A DNA stretch of 14,568 nucleotides from Rickettsiales bacterium (lineage in GTDB: Bacteria; Pseudomonadota; Alphaproteobacteria; Rs-D84), in the NCBI GenBank assembly GCA_031267375.1, contig JAIRZE010000097.1, positions 1 to 14,568 of the forward strand. Direction: 5' to 3'. Both the position numbers and the translations under genes were made by a program. This document shows positions 1 to 5,971 of this stretch, piece by piece (position 1 is the first letter of the stretch; each line of letters opens with the position of its first letter). The notes beneath the pieces were generated by a model. The model was given only the letters and a program-made list of their open reading frames with translations. It had not been told where the DNA came from and ran no database searches.

Positions 1-341
1 GCTCCGCTGCCTGATATCAAAGTATATGCGCACATACCGCCGCCGGATGTGTCGGCCGTTGAATCTTGATAAATAACTTTGTTTAGGTTGGACCAGCTGC
101 TGTTATTGCAATAATTAAAAGTAGCAGTTATATCTGAAAAAAAAGTCGGCTCTGTTATATTAACCGTGCTGCTGCATCCGCTTGAACACTGCGCCGTATA
201 TGTGCCGCAAGTATAGCAGGCTGTCCCGATTTTTATACAGCCGATGCCGTTTGAATCCCCCGCTCCGGAAATAAACACGCACCCGTACGCGCAATTCCAA
301 CCAATACCAATCACTGCGATTATCGCAAGTATTTTTCTCAT
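1..341 (-). CDS. Cys-rich exported protein, 3' end outside window
   Basis: Reading leftward from the ATG at 341-339, the frame stays open for 113 codons to the window edge, so the C-terminus is missing. The protein starts MRKILAIIAVIGIGWNCAYG, a short basic N-terminus followed by a hydrophobic stretch, which looks like a signal peptide or lipoprotein-type leader. The remainder is small, polar and rich in Cys, Ser, Thr and Gly, with about nine cysteines, including a CYTCG pair and a QCSSGC cluster. That suggests a disulfide-bonded surface or periplasmic protein. AAAGGA about ten bases upstream is the ribosome-binding site and lies inside the last codons of the preceding gene, whose TGA ends one base before this ATG. 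The two genes are therefore almost certainly cotranscribed. I recognise no family. Confidence 0.6.
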   Translation of the reverse strand, partial: MRKILAIIAVIGIGWNCAYGCVFISGAGDSNGIGCIKIGTACYTCGTYTAQCSSGCSSTVNITEPTFFSDITATFNYCNNSSWSNLNKVIYQDSTADTSGGGMCAYTLISGSG

Positions 342-342
342 A

Positions 343-1449
343 TCATTTTTCCTTTGTATTAATATGGTAATTGCTGAATTGCGCCGCTGTATTCGTCGCA
401 TCGCCGTACAGTTTCAGCATCTTGCCTATGTAATCAGTTATTTTGGGATGCTTCATAAATCGCGCCGCCGTTGCAAAGATTTCGTCCCGTGTGGACGGGC
501 TGCAAAGCTCTAAAAAACGGATCCCATTGAAAGTGAAAATTTTGTGAATAGATTCGGAAAATTCGCAAACCGTTTCAGGATTATTTGCATAGTCGGATAA
601 ATTGGATTCTTGACCGTTTTCCAGCTTGTTTGAAAAAAGAGCCCATATTCCGCGGTTCTTGCGATATTCATAATATGCCCGCGAAATCGCCAGCGAAATA
701 TCCATTGCAAATGCATTCTCGTAAATCTGCGTCGCCGTCTTTAACAGGATGTCAATTTCCTGTACCGTTATATTTTCTGAAATATCCGAATTATTAAACA
801 GCCAGTCCGCGTAAAGCCCGGGCTGGCCCTTTGTCCCCAGCGCAGATTTGTTAAGCGGGAATTTTGTCAGATTTGTTCCGGTAAAAGCCGCGGGCAGATT
901 GCGCGATTTCAAATAGAAATCCCTGCGATACAACAATTCCGCCACGCGCGCGGTTATTTCATCGTAAAAGTGAAATTCCAGCAGCTGTTCTGAACCGAAA
1001 GCTATCTTGGAAACATTGTGAAAGTTCTGCCTGTGCTTTTCTTCGTGCGCGTATGATACCGGCAGCAGCAAGCCGGCGTTTTTTATATGGCTTTCAAACT
1101 TTGCAAGATTGGCAAGTTCCAGGCCGTAAAGCGTCGCATCCCGCGATAACAAGTTTTTCTTGGATTTTAATTCGGGTCCCAGTTCCAAATAGTGCAAATT
1201 TATAATGTCTTTTTTTTGATCAAATTCAGCCATATCCAGAAAGGGGCTTGTATCATTTAATAACAGAGTGTCTGTATGGATATGTTTGCGCGCGGCAGAA
1301 TCAGCGTTAATGTCGGAAAGAAATTCCTTTGCGCTGGGCCAGGTCAAGGTTGCGCGCGTGTTTGAGTTCTGGGCGCTGGCTTTGCCGAACGAAAGCAGCG
1401 CTGATATTCCAAACAGCCAAAGAATAGATTTGCGTCCGCGGCGCGCCAT
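343..1449 (-). CDS. Exported protein with HEXXH motif, possible zinc peptidase
   Basis: The predicted protein has 368 residues when started at MARRGRK. This start is preferred because it opens a classic signal peptide (basic RRGRK, hydrophobic ILWLFGISALLSF, then KASAQ as a likely cleavage site) and has GGGGA about ten bases upstream. The frame remains open further upstream, but that part runs through hairpins and is unlikely to be coding. Residues 135-139 read HEEKH, a match to the HEXXH zinc-binding motif. Glu164 in YDEITARVAE follows 25 residues later, a plausible third metal ligand as in gluzincin-type peptidases. The rest is mostly helical, with no other recognisable domain. Peptidase activity is inferred from the motif alone, and HEXXH also occurs by chance. 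The next gene starts one base after this stop. Confidence 0.7.
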   Translation of the reverse strand: MARRGRKSILWLFGISALLSFGKASAQNSNTRATLTWPSAKEFLSDINADSAARKHIHTDTLLLNDTSPFLDMAEFDQKKDIINLHYLELGPELKSKKNLLSRDATLYGLELANLAKFESHIKNAGLLLPVSYAHEEKHRQNFHNVSKIAFGSEQLLEFHFYDEITARVAELLYRRDFYLKSRNLPAAFTGTNLTKFPLNKSALGTKGQPGLYADWLFNNSDISENITVQEIDILLKTATQIYENAFAMDISLAISRAYYEYRKNRGIWALFSNKLENGQESNLSDYANNPETVCEFSESIHKIFTFNGIRFLELCSPSTRDEIFATAARFMKHPKITDYIGKMLKLYGDATNTAAQFSNYHINTKEK

Positions 1450-1483
1450 AGTGATATTCCCCAAAGATGTAGCAAAAGAAAAA

Positions 1484-1501
1484 CCACCAAGGAAATGGTG
1501 G
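1484..1501 (-). terminator. Intrinsic terminator or attenuator before exported-protein gene
   Basis: On the minus strand CCACCA, a six-base loop and TGGTGG form a perfect 6-bp stem followed by TTTTTCTTTT. It lies only 35 bases before the ATG of the HEXXH gene. It would therefore stop incoming transcription unless melted, and may act as an attenuator rather than a plain gene end. Confidence 0.5.
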
Positions 1502-1591
1502 TCAGGGGGTTCAAAAATCATAAAAACAAATGATCCTGCGGCCTTTGTCCGTCTGCGCAATCGCAGCCGAGACTGTTTTATAACCGACAGC

Positions 1592-1610
1592 CCCCCGACC
1601 AGTGCGGGGG
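1592..1610. other. GC-rich hairpin in leader region
   Basis: CCCCCG at 1592-1597 and CGGGGG at 1605-1610 pair perfectly around a seven-base loop. Neither strand has a T-run directly after it, so it is probably not a terminator by itself. It sits between two terminator-like hairpins in the untranslated region before the HEXXH gene. Its function is unknown. Confidence 0.4.
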
Positions 1611-1618
1611 ACGCAAAA

Positions 1619-1643
1619 TAAAAAAAAGGACGCTGATGCGTCC
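1619..1643 (-). terminator. Strong intrinsic terminator of the leader transcript
   Basis: On the minus strand GGACGC-ATCA-GCGTCC is a perfect 6-bp stem followed directly by a run of eight T. It lies about 100 bases downstream of a good promoter at 1742-1770. The upstream half of an alternative stem (1662-1670) can pair with 1637-1645, which would destroy this terminator. Confidence 0.7.
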
Positions 1644-1735
1644 GCAATACTTTTATTCTGCGCGGATGCAGTATGCTTTTGCACACAGTGTTTTTACAGG
1701 TTTTTGAAGACCCTGAACCATATCCCTATGATTCA
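1619..1735 (-). ncRNA. Short leader RNA or sRNA with attenuator architecture
   Basis: A promoter at 1742-1770 and the terminator at 1619-1643 define a transcript of about 115 bases on the minus strand. Besides the terminator, TGCATCCGC (1670-1662) can pair with GCGGACGCA (1645-1637) with one mismatch. This overlaps the terminator stem, so the two folds exclude each other. A 27-codon frame runs from the ATG at 1736 (peptide includes LCAKAYCIRAE) to a TAA at 1655-1653, inside the loop of the alternative stem, as in leader-peptide attenuators. It has no convincing ribosome-binding site and its ATG sits at the predicted start of transcription, so translation is doubtful. It may be an independent sRNA or the leader of the exported-protein operon. 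I recognise no RNA family. Confidence 0.4.
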
Positions 1736-1741
1736 TAACAA

Positions 1742-1770
1742 AGTATATTTTATATCGCCAGAAATGTAAA
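1742..1770 (-). promoter_or_regulatory. Sigma70-type promoter
   Basis: On the minus strand TTTACA (1770-1765), a 17-base spacer and TATACT (1747-1742) closely match the vegetative promoter consensus. It lies just past the secF terminator and repeat A and points toward the leader RNA and the exported-protein operon. Confidence 0.55.
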
Positions 1771-1780
1771 GAGGAAAATT

Positions 1781-1873
1781 AGTGAATAGATAATAGTGAT
1801 TAGTGAATAGTTATATCAGTGTGAGCGAAGCGAACACAACAACTATTCACTATTCACTTTTTCACTATTCACT
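1781..1873. repeat. Heptad inverted repeat A (AGTGAAT words)
   Basis: The left arm at 1781-1812 is a run of seven-base words: AGTGAAT, AGATAAT, AGTGATT, AGTGAAT, then AGTT. The right arm at 1841-1873 is the reverse complement of a similar run. The 28-base loop contains GAGCGAAGCG. It lies directly beyond the secF terminator hairpin. Both arms keep the seven-base phase although individual words differ. Confidence 0.85.
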
Positions 1874-1899
1874 AAAAATGCCGCTGGCGCGGCATTTTT
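1874..1899 (-). terminator. secF/sec operon terminator
   Basis: An 11-bp perfect stem (AAAAATGCCGC with GCGGCATTTTT) around a four-base loop overlaps the secF stop codon. The A and T tracts on the two sides make it usable in both directions. It ends the yajC-secD-secF operon. Confidence 0.8.
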
Positions 1900-2758
1900 A
1901 TTTCGTTTCCCTTAAATTAAAATGATACAGCACAACATTAGAAACATATATGCTGGTCAGGGTGCCCATCACTATGCAGAACATCATCGCCAATGAAAAC
2001 TCACGCAGTACCTCGCCCGCAAACATATACAGCGCAAGCATTGACAGCATCGTAGAGCTGCTGGTCAATATTGTACGCCGCATCATTTCATTAATAGATA
2101 AATCTATCAATTCGTCCTGGGGCATCTTGTGGTATCTTTTCGCGTTCTCTTCAATACGGTCATAGTTCACGACTTTATCATTCGTGGAATAGCCCAGGCC
2201 CATAAGTATGACAGCTATCGCCGTTTGATTGAACTCCAATCCGCACACGCTGAAAAATCCGAACATCAGCACAAAGTCCAGCACCAATGAAATCAAAGAC
2301 CCGACCGCGTATCCGCCCTTGTATCTTATCCAGATATATATTGACATCAGCAGGAACGAAAACACAATCGCCATAATTCCGCCGCGGATTAATTCATTCC
2401 CGATTTTCGGGCCCACGATTTCAACTTTGGAATAGCTGACGCGATCCCCGAAAATATCCTTTATGTCGCGGACGGCTTGATTCTGCTGCTCGTCCGTGGC
2501 GCCCTTGGTCAGCCCAATGCGCACCAGGACATTCCCGCCGTCAACGCTTTGGATTTCTGGGCCGAAACTCGCCAAATCTCCGCGCATCTTGTCAACCGTG
2601 TAGTCCGCCGATTTTGGCGTGATTTCCATAGAAATTCCGCCCGCGAAATCAATGCCGTAATTGAGTCCCTTGGTGCATAGCGCCACGACGGACAACACGG
2701 CCAGCACGCCGGAAATCCAGTACGACAATTTTCTATATTTCATAAAATGTAGTTGCAT
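1898..2758 (-). CDS. secF: Protein translocase subunit SecF
   Basis: SecF forms with SecD a membrane complex that uses the proton motive force to help the SecYEG channel and SecA complete protein export. The 286-residue product has a first membrane segment followed by the SecF signature LNYGIDFAGG. A periplasmic domain (about residues 35-125) and five further membrane segments follow. The usual SecF motif near the fourth segment appears as GYSTNDKVVNYDRIEEN, whereas most relatives read close to NDTVVVFDRI, a mild departure. Length is normal for a separate SecF. The first ATG is preferred over an internal one (MKYRK) because GGAGGA lies seven bases before it, inside a hairpin. It follows secD after a 117-base gap filled by repeat B, and ends at a strong terminator. 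Confidence 0.96.
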   Translation of the reverse strand: MQLHFMKYRKLSYWISGVLAVLSVVALCTKGLNYGIDFAGGISMEITPKSADYTVDKMRGDLASFGPEIQSVDGGNVLVRIGLTKGATDEQQNQAVRDIKDIFGDRVSYSKVEIVGPKIGNELIRGGIMAIVFSFLLMSIYIWIRYKGGYAVGSLISLVLDFVLMFGFFSVCGLEFNQTAIAVILMGLGYSTNDKVVNYDRIEENAKRYHKMPQDELIDLSINEMMRRTILTSSSTMLSMLALYMFAGEVLREFSLAMMFCIVMGTLTSIYVSNVVLYHFNLRETK

Positions 2759-2759
2759 A

Positions 2760-2780
2760 AAAATTCCTCCGGAATTTTTA
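2760..2780 (-). promoter_or_regulatory. Hairpin enclosing the secF ribosome-binding site
   Basis: On the minus strand AAAAATTCC-GGA-GGAATTTTT is a perfect 9-bp stem with a three-base loop, ending directly before the secF ATG. The Shine-Dalgarno GGAGGA occupies the loop and the 3' arm, so the folded form should hide it. The same design precedes secD and mutL. Confidence 0.6.
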
Positions 2781-2880
2781 GGGGCAGGGATTAGGAGTAG
2801 GGACTAGGAATTATAATTATATGAAAATAATTATAACAAATTCGGTATACTAGTTCCTGCTCCTGTTCCCTGTTCCTAGT
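2780..2880. repeat. Heptad inverted repeat B (AGGGATT words), secD-secF gap
   Basis: The left arm (2780-2810) reads AGGGGC, AGGGATT, AGGAGT, AGGGACT, AGGAA. The right arm (2850-2880), on the opposite strand, reads AGGAAC, AGGGAAC, AGGAGC, AGGAACT. Both arms share the same 6-7-6-7 word phasing despite base differences. The loop holds a further AT palindrome, TTATAATTAT (2811-2820) with ATAATTATAA (2827-2836). The right arm supplies the TAG stop of secD. Confidence 0.85.
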
Positions 2881-4435
2881 TGTTTTTCACAAATCCGATC
2901 TTTCTGTTTTTGCCGCCCATATACGAATCCACCATAACGCGGCAGAACGGTATGCAGGTGAACAAAGTAGTTATAATTCCGATAGACAAGGTAACGGCAA
3001 ATCCGCGGATCGGGCCCGCGCCGAACTGAAACAATACCAATGCGCAGATCAATGTCGTCAGGTTCGCGTCCATAACGGTCTTTAACGCGCGGTCAAAGCC
3101 CGCGTCCACTGCGCGCAGAGTATTAGAGCCGGCGCGTATTTCGTCGCGCACGCGTTCAAACTGCAACACATTCGCGTCCACCGCCATACCCAATGTCAGG
3201 GCGATTCCGGCGATTCCGGGCAATGTCAATGATGCGCCCAAAAGTGCCGAGATGCCAATAATCATAGCCAGGTTAACCAGCAATGCGATATTCGCTATCA
3301 TTCCGAATCCGCGATAAACAATCAGCATAAACAGCATAACGAAAATAACGCTTATCGCCGCGCCCAGCTGTCCGCTGGCGATAGTATCCGCGCCCAAGCC
3401 CGCGCCGACTGTGCGCTCTTCTATGACCGACAGCGGCGCCGGCAGTGCGCCCGAACGCAATATCACGGCCAGGTCTTTCGCGCTTTGCAATGTAAAGTTG
3501 CCGGAAATCTGCCCGTGGCCGTTTATGATTGGTTCTCGTATATTCGGCGCGGACAAGACTTTGCCGTCCAATACTATTGCGAATCTTTCGTTTACGTGCT
3601 CTGTCGTCAGCCTTGCGAATTTCCGCGCGCCCGCCGCGTCAAAGGCCTGGGTCACGACCGGAATATTGTTCGGGCCGAAATCAGCCTGGGAATCTATCAG
3701 GGATTCGCCCGAAACTTCCACCCGGGTATAAACAGGGATAAGTTGAGAGGGATCGCCGACCAGCGGCATAAATTCGGTGCCCGACGGGGCGCGGCCGCTG
3801 GCCAGTTGCTGAACCGTTATAGATTCGTTCACCAGGTGAAAGGACATTTTCGCGGTCTGGCCCAGAAGATCCTTTATTCGTTCCGGATTGTCCACGCCCG
3901 GCAATTGGACCAGGATGTATTTTCCGCCCTGTTGCTGAATCGCCGGCTCTTTCGTGCCCAGCGCGTCAATGCGGCGGCGTACGATCTCTATACTGCGGTT
4001 CAGGGCATCCTTTACCATTTCGGCTTTCTGTTTTTCAGAATAGGACAATTTTATTATATTGCCGGACGATTCAATGTCTACGCCGCTGCCCAGTTCAGAA
4101 CGCAGGCGGCCCTTTGCACGCGAAACCTCTGAATTGTCGCGGACATTCAATGAAACAGTGCCGCCCGCGCTTCGCAGATCGCCAAAGCGTATGACGCCCT
4201 TGTCCCGGTTGATCAGCGCGTTGCGCGCGCCGTCGTACAATTGCGTTGTTTTTTCGCGGAACATTTGTTCCGTATCTACTTCCAGTAAAAGCTGGGCGCC
4301 GCCTTTCAAGTCCAGGCCCAATGATATTGGCGATACCCAGGACGGAAAATATTTCGCGCCGCCGGACCACATAGTCGGAACGGCCAGCAATACTCCGAAT
4401 ACCGCGACAAAAACAATCACTAATTTCTTTAACAT
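2876..4435 (-). CDS. secD: Protein translocase subunit SecD
   Basis: SecD is the larger partner of SecF in the auxiliary Sec export complex of the inner membrane. The 519-residue protein begins with a membrane segment followed by SPISLGLDLKGG, the conserved SecD entry to the large periplasmic region (about residues 40-335), where IVRRRIDALGTKEP is typical. The C-terminal part carries five membrane segments, including GMAVDANVLQFERVRDE, the family's functional motif with its conserved aspartate. Length is normal. The gene lies 23 bases after yajC, and the ATG is preceded by a hairpin with GAAGG as ribosome-binding site. The TAG stop and last bases run into the right arm of repeat B, so insertion of the repeat may have reset the C-terminus (ending FVKNN). 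Confidence 0.97.
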   Translation of the reverse strand: MLKKLVIVFVAVFGVLLAVPTMWSGGAKYFPSWVSPISLGLDLKGGAQLLLEVDTEQMFREKTTQLYDGARNALINRDKGVIRFGDLRSAGGTVSLNVRDNSEVSRAKGRLRSELGSGVDIESSGNIIKLSYSEKQKAEMVKDALNRSIEIVRRRIDALGTKEPAIQQQGGKYILVQLPGVDNPERIKDLLGQTAKMSFHLVNESITVQQLASGRAPSGTEFMPLVGDPSQLIPVYTRVEVSGESLIDSQADFGPNNIPVVTQAFDAAGARKFARLTTEHVNERFAIVLDGKVLSAPNIREPIINGHGQISGNFTLQSAKDLAVILRSGALPAPLSVIEERTVGAGLGADTIASGQLGAAISVIFVMLFMLIVYRGFGMIANIALLVNLAMIIGISALLGASLTLPGIAGIALTLGMAVDANVLQFERVRDEIRAGSNTLRAVDAGFDRALKTVMDANLTTLICALVLFQFGAGPIRGFAVTLSIGIITTLFTCIPFCRVMVDSYMGGKNRKIGFVKNN

Positions 4436-4438
4436 TAT

Positions 4439-4455
4439 AAAAACCTTCGGTTTTT
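4439..4455 (-). promoter_or_regulatory. Hairpin enclosing the secD ribosome-binding site
   Basis: On the minus strand AAAAACC-GAA-GGTTTTT is a perfect 7-bp stem ending three bases before the secD ATG. The likely Shine-Dalgarno GAAGG lies in the loop and 3' arm. The fold with its T-tract also resembles a weak terminator, so it could tune either SecD translation or read-through from yajC. Confidence 0.5.
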
Positions 4456-4458
4456 TTA

Positions 4459-4770
4459 TTATTTCTCTTCTTTTCCAGCGATGCTGTTCTTTGCAACCTC
4501 TATCACCACGCCCTTTGCAATTTCCAGCTCAACCGTCTTGTCGCCGATTTTTTTAATTGTGCCGTAAATGCCGGCGGCCAGAACGCGGTTGCCGACCTTT
4601 AACGAATCCAGCATAGACTTGTATTCCGCCAAGCGCTTTTTATTCGGGCGGATCATAAAGAAATATATGATCGCGAATATGATTACACAGTATATTATCA
4701 ATCCCCAGGTGTCATTCTTTGGCGCGGCCGGCGCGGTGGTGTTTACAACTTCCACAAGTTCAGTATTCAT
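4459..4770 (-). CDS. yajC: Preprotein translocase subunit YajC
   Basis: YajC is a small inner-membrane protein that copurifies with SecDF and is usually encoded just before secD, as here. The 103-residue product has an acidic, Ala/Pro-containing N-terminus. One membrane segment (about residues 22-40, GLIIYCVIIFAIIYFFMI) leads into the typical RPNKKR. A small beta-rich cytoplasmic domain follows, with KVGNRVLAAGIYGTIKKI and KTVELEIAKGVVIEV. AAAAGGAG about eight bases before the ATG is a strong ribosome-binding site. The operon order yajC-secD-secF fixes the assignment. The 55-base gap to xerD upstream is AT-rich and shows no clear promoter. Confidence 0.95.
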   Translation of the reverse strand: MNTELVEVVNTTAPAAPKNDTWGLIIYCVIIFAIIYFFMIRPNKKRLAEYKSMLDSLKVGNRVLAAGIYGTIKKIGDKTVELEIAKGVVIEVAKNSIAGKEEK

Positions 4771-4825
4771 ACTTTTCTCCTTTTGATAGGCAGCAATTTA
4801 GTAAATTTTTATTGGAAAGTAAAGT

Positions 4826-5728
4826 TTATTTCTTTGCCAGCGGATGATGTTCCGCAATGGCCGCAGCCAAGCGATCCGGCATTATATGAGTATAAACCTG
4901 GGTTGTGGCTATATCCTCGTGCCCCAGCATAGTTTGTATCGCACGCAAATTCGCCCCGTTCGCCAACAAATGCGATGCAAAGCTGTGCCGCAAAATATGC
5001 GGGCTGACCCTTTCGGGCGATATTCCGGACAAGACCGCGCATTGCTTCATAATCTTTATGACCCCGTCGCGGGTAATATGCCCCGCCGCCCCATAGCCCG
5101 GAAAAACATATTTTAAGGCAGAAGGCAAAGGGCAAAGGGCAGGGCTGCCTTTTGCCTTTTGCCTTTTGCCTTCCTTTTCATCTCTGATTTCCATCCATTT
5201 TTCCAAAGCCGCCTGCGCGCCCGCGTGCATCGGGACAATACGCTCTTTTGCGCCTTTGCCGTGAATCAGCAATCTGTCCCCCAGGATCGCCGACACGGGC
5301 AGCTCGCACAGTTCCGACACGCGCAGGCCTGACGCGTACAGCAATTCCAATATCGCCCGCAGGCGCACCCGGTTTCGCGTATCCCCGGCCGATGAAATCA
5401 GCAGCTCTATCTCTTCCGTAGTTAAAAACTTTGGCAGGACTTTCTGGCGCTTTGGCAATTCCAGATTTGCCGCCGGATTTTCCCGGATTATTTTTTCCAG
5501 GCAAAGAAATTTATAAAATTGCCGGATAGCGGACGCCTTGCGCGCAATTGATGACGCCTTGTCATTCAATCCGGACAGATAGTTTTGCAAGTCCGCGGCG
5601 CTTGCATTTTCCAGCGGGCCGATCGCCAGGGCAGCCTCGCCCAGGTCGCTTTCGTATGATTTCAGAGTATTTCGCGACCGGCCTTTTTCGGCGGATAAAG
5701 CTTCCAAAAATATTTCTATATAGTTCAC
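4826..5728 (-). CDS. xerD: Site-specific tyrosine recombinase XerD
   Basis: XerD acts with XerC at the dif site to resolve chromosome dimers. The 300-residue product has an N-terminal SAM-like DNA-binding domain and a C-terminal catalytic domain. Catalytic residues are visible: Arg136 in SGLRVSEL, Lys158 in HGKGAKER, His244 and Arg247 in HILRHSFASH, His270 in GHEDIATTQ and the nucleophile Tyr279 in VYTH. The closing HHPLA favours XerD over XerC. I chose the GTG start (MNYIEIF) because GGAAG precedes it and the length then fits. It overlaps the stop of an upstream 42-residue gene. Residues about 185-205 (KEGKRQKAKG onward) are encoded by a heptad palindrome that lengthens the loop before YVFPGYG. 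All catalytic residues survive, so the enzyme is probably active. Confidence 0.95.
   Translation of the reverse strand: MNYIEIFLEALSAEKGRSRNTLKSYESDLGEAALAIGPLENASAADLQNYLSGLNDKASSIARKASAIRQFYKFLCLEKIIRENPAANLELPKRQKVLPKFLTTEEIELLISSAGDTRNRVRLRAILELLYASGLRVSELCELPVSAILGDRLLIHGKGAKERIVPMHAGAQAALEKWMEIRDEKEGKRQKAKGSPALCPLPSALKYVFPGYGAAGHITRDGVIKIMKQCAVLSGISPERVSPHILRHSFASHLLANGANLRAIQTMLGHEDIATTQVYTHIMPDRLAAAIAEHHPLAKK
5115..5174. repeat. Heptad inverted repeat C (AAGGCAA words) inside xerD
   Basis: Left arm words are AAGGCAG, AAGGCAA, AGGGCAA, AGGGCAG (5115-5142). After only two bases the right arm has CTGCCTT and three TTGCCTT (5145-5172). The palindrome is almost loopless and lies wholly inside the xerD reading frame without a stop. 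It encodes a basic segment in a surface loop between catalytic blocks. Confidence 0.85.
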
Positions 5729-5853
5729 AATAAAACCACTTCCGTAATATGCCTTACAGGCGCGAAAGACCATATCAGCAAAAACAGCAGGACCGCCGCG
5801 GCAATCCATATAATGATTTTATTTCTTGAATGGTTTCTTTTTTTCAGCGGCAT
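5725..5853 (-). CDS. Small single-span membrane peptide upstream of xerD
   Basis: This 42-residue frame starts at the ATG at 5853 with GGGAG eight bases upstream. It begins with a basic MPLKKRNHSRNK, continues with one hydrophobic helix (IIIWIAAAVLLFLLIWSF) and ends APVRHITEVVLL. Its TGA overlaps the GTG start of xerD, which argues for translational coupling and a real gene. The positive N-terminus predicts an N-in orientation with a short outer tail. I do not recognise the family. It is the first gene after repeat D and lptG on this strand. Confidence 0.55.
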   Translation of the reverse strand: MPLKKRNHSRNKIIIWIAAAVLLFLLIWSFAPVRHITEVVLL

Positions 5854-5876
5854 AAAAAACTCCCGTTGGTCGTTTT

Positions 5877-5971
5877 AGTGGTCGGTGGTCAGTTGTCAGT
5901 GGTTAGCAGACCGAATTTGTGATAAATATTTTTCATATATTCATACTGCTAACCACTAACCCCTGACCACT
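5877..5971. repeat. Heptad inverted repeat D (AGTGGTC words)
   Basis: The left arm (5877-5909) has AGTGGTC, GGTGGTC, AGTTGTC, AGTGGTT, AGCAG. The right arm (5946-5971), read on the other strand, has AGTGGTC, AGGGGTT, AGTGGTT, AGCAG. It is therefore one word shorter but in the same phase. The 36-base loop is AT-rich. The right arm touches the TAA stop of lptG. Confidence 0.85.

Noticed and set aside
1450..1686. N-terminal extension of the HEXXH protein to 447 residues
   Set aside because: The extension passes through two terminator hairpins and would bury the signal peptide; the MARRGRK start has a ribosome-binding site.
3485..4132. 215-codon open frame on the plus strand opposite secD
   Set aside because: It is fully antisense to a well-conserved gene, has Arg-rich shadow composition and lacks a ribosome-binding site.
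4771..4825. Promoter in the AT-rich gap before yajC
   Set aside because: No pair of -35 and -10 hexamers with acceptable spacing could be found; AT-richness alone is not evidence.
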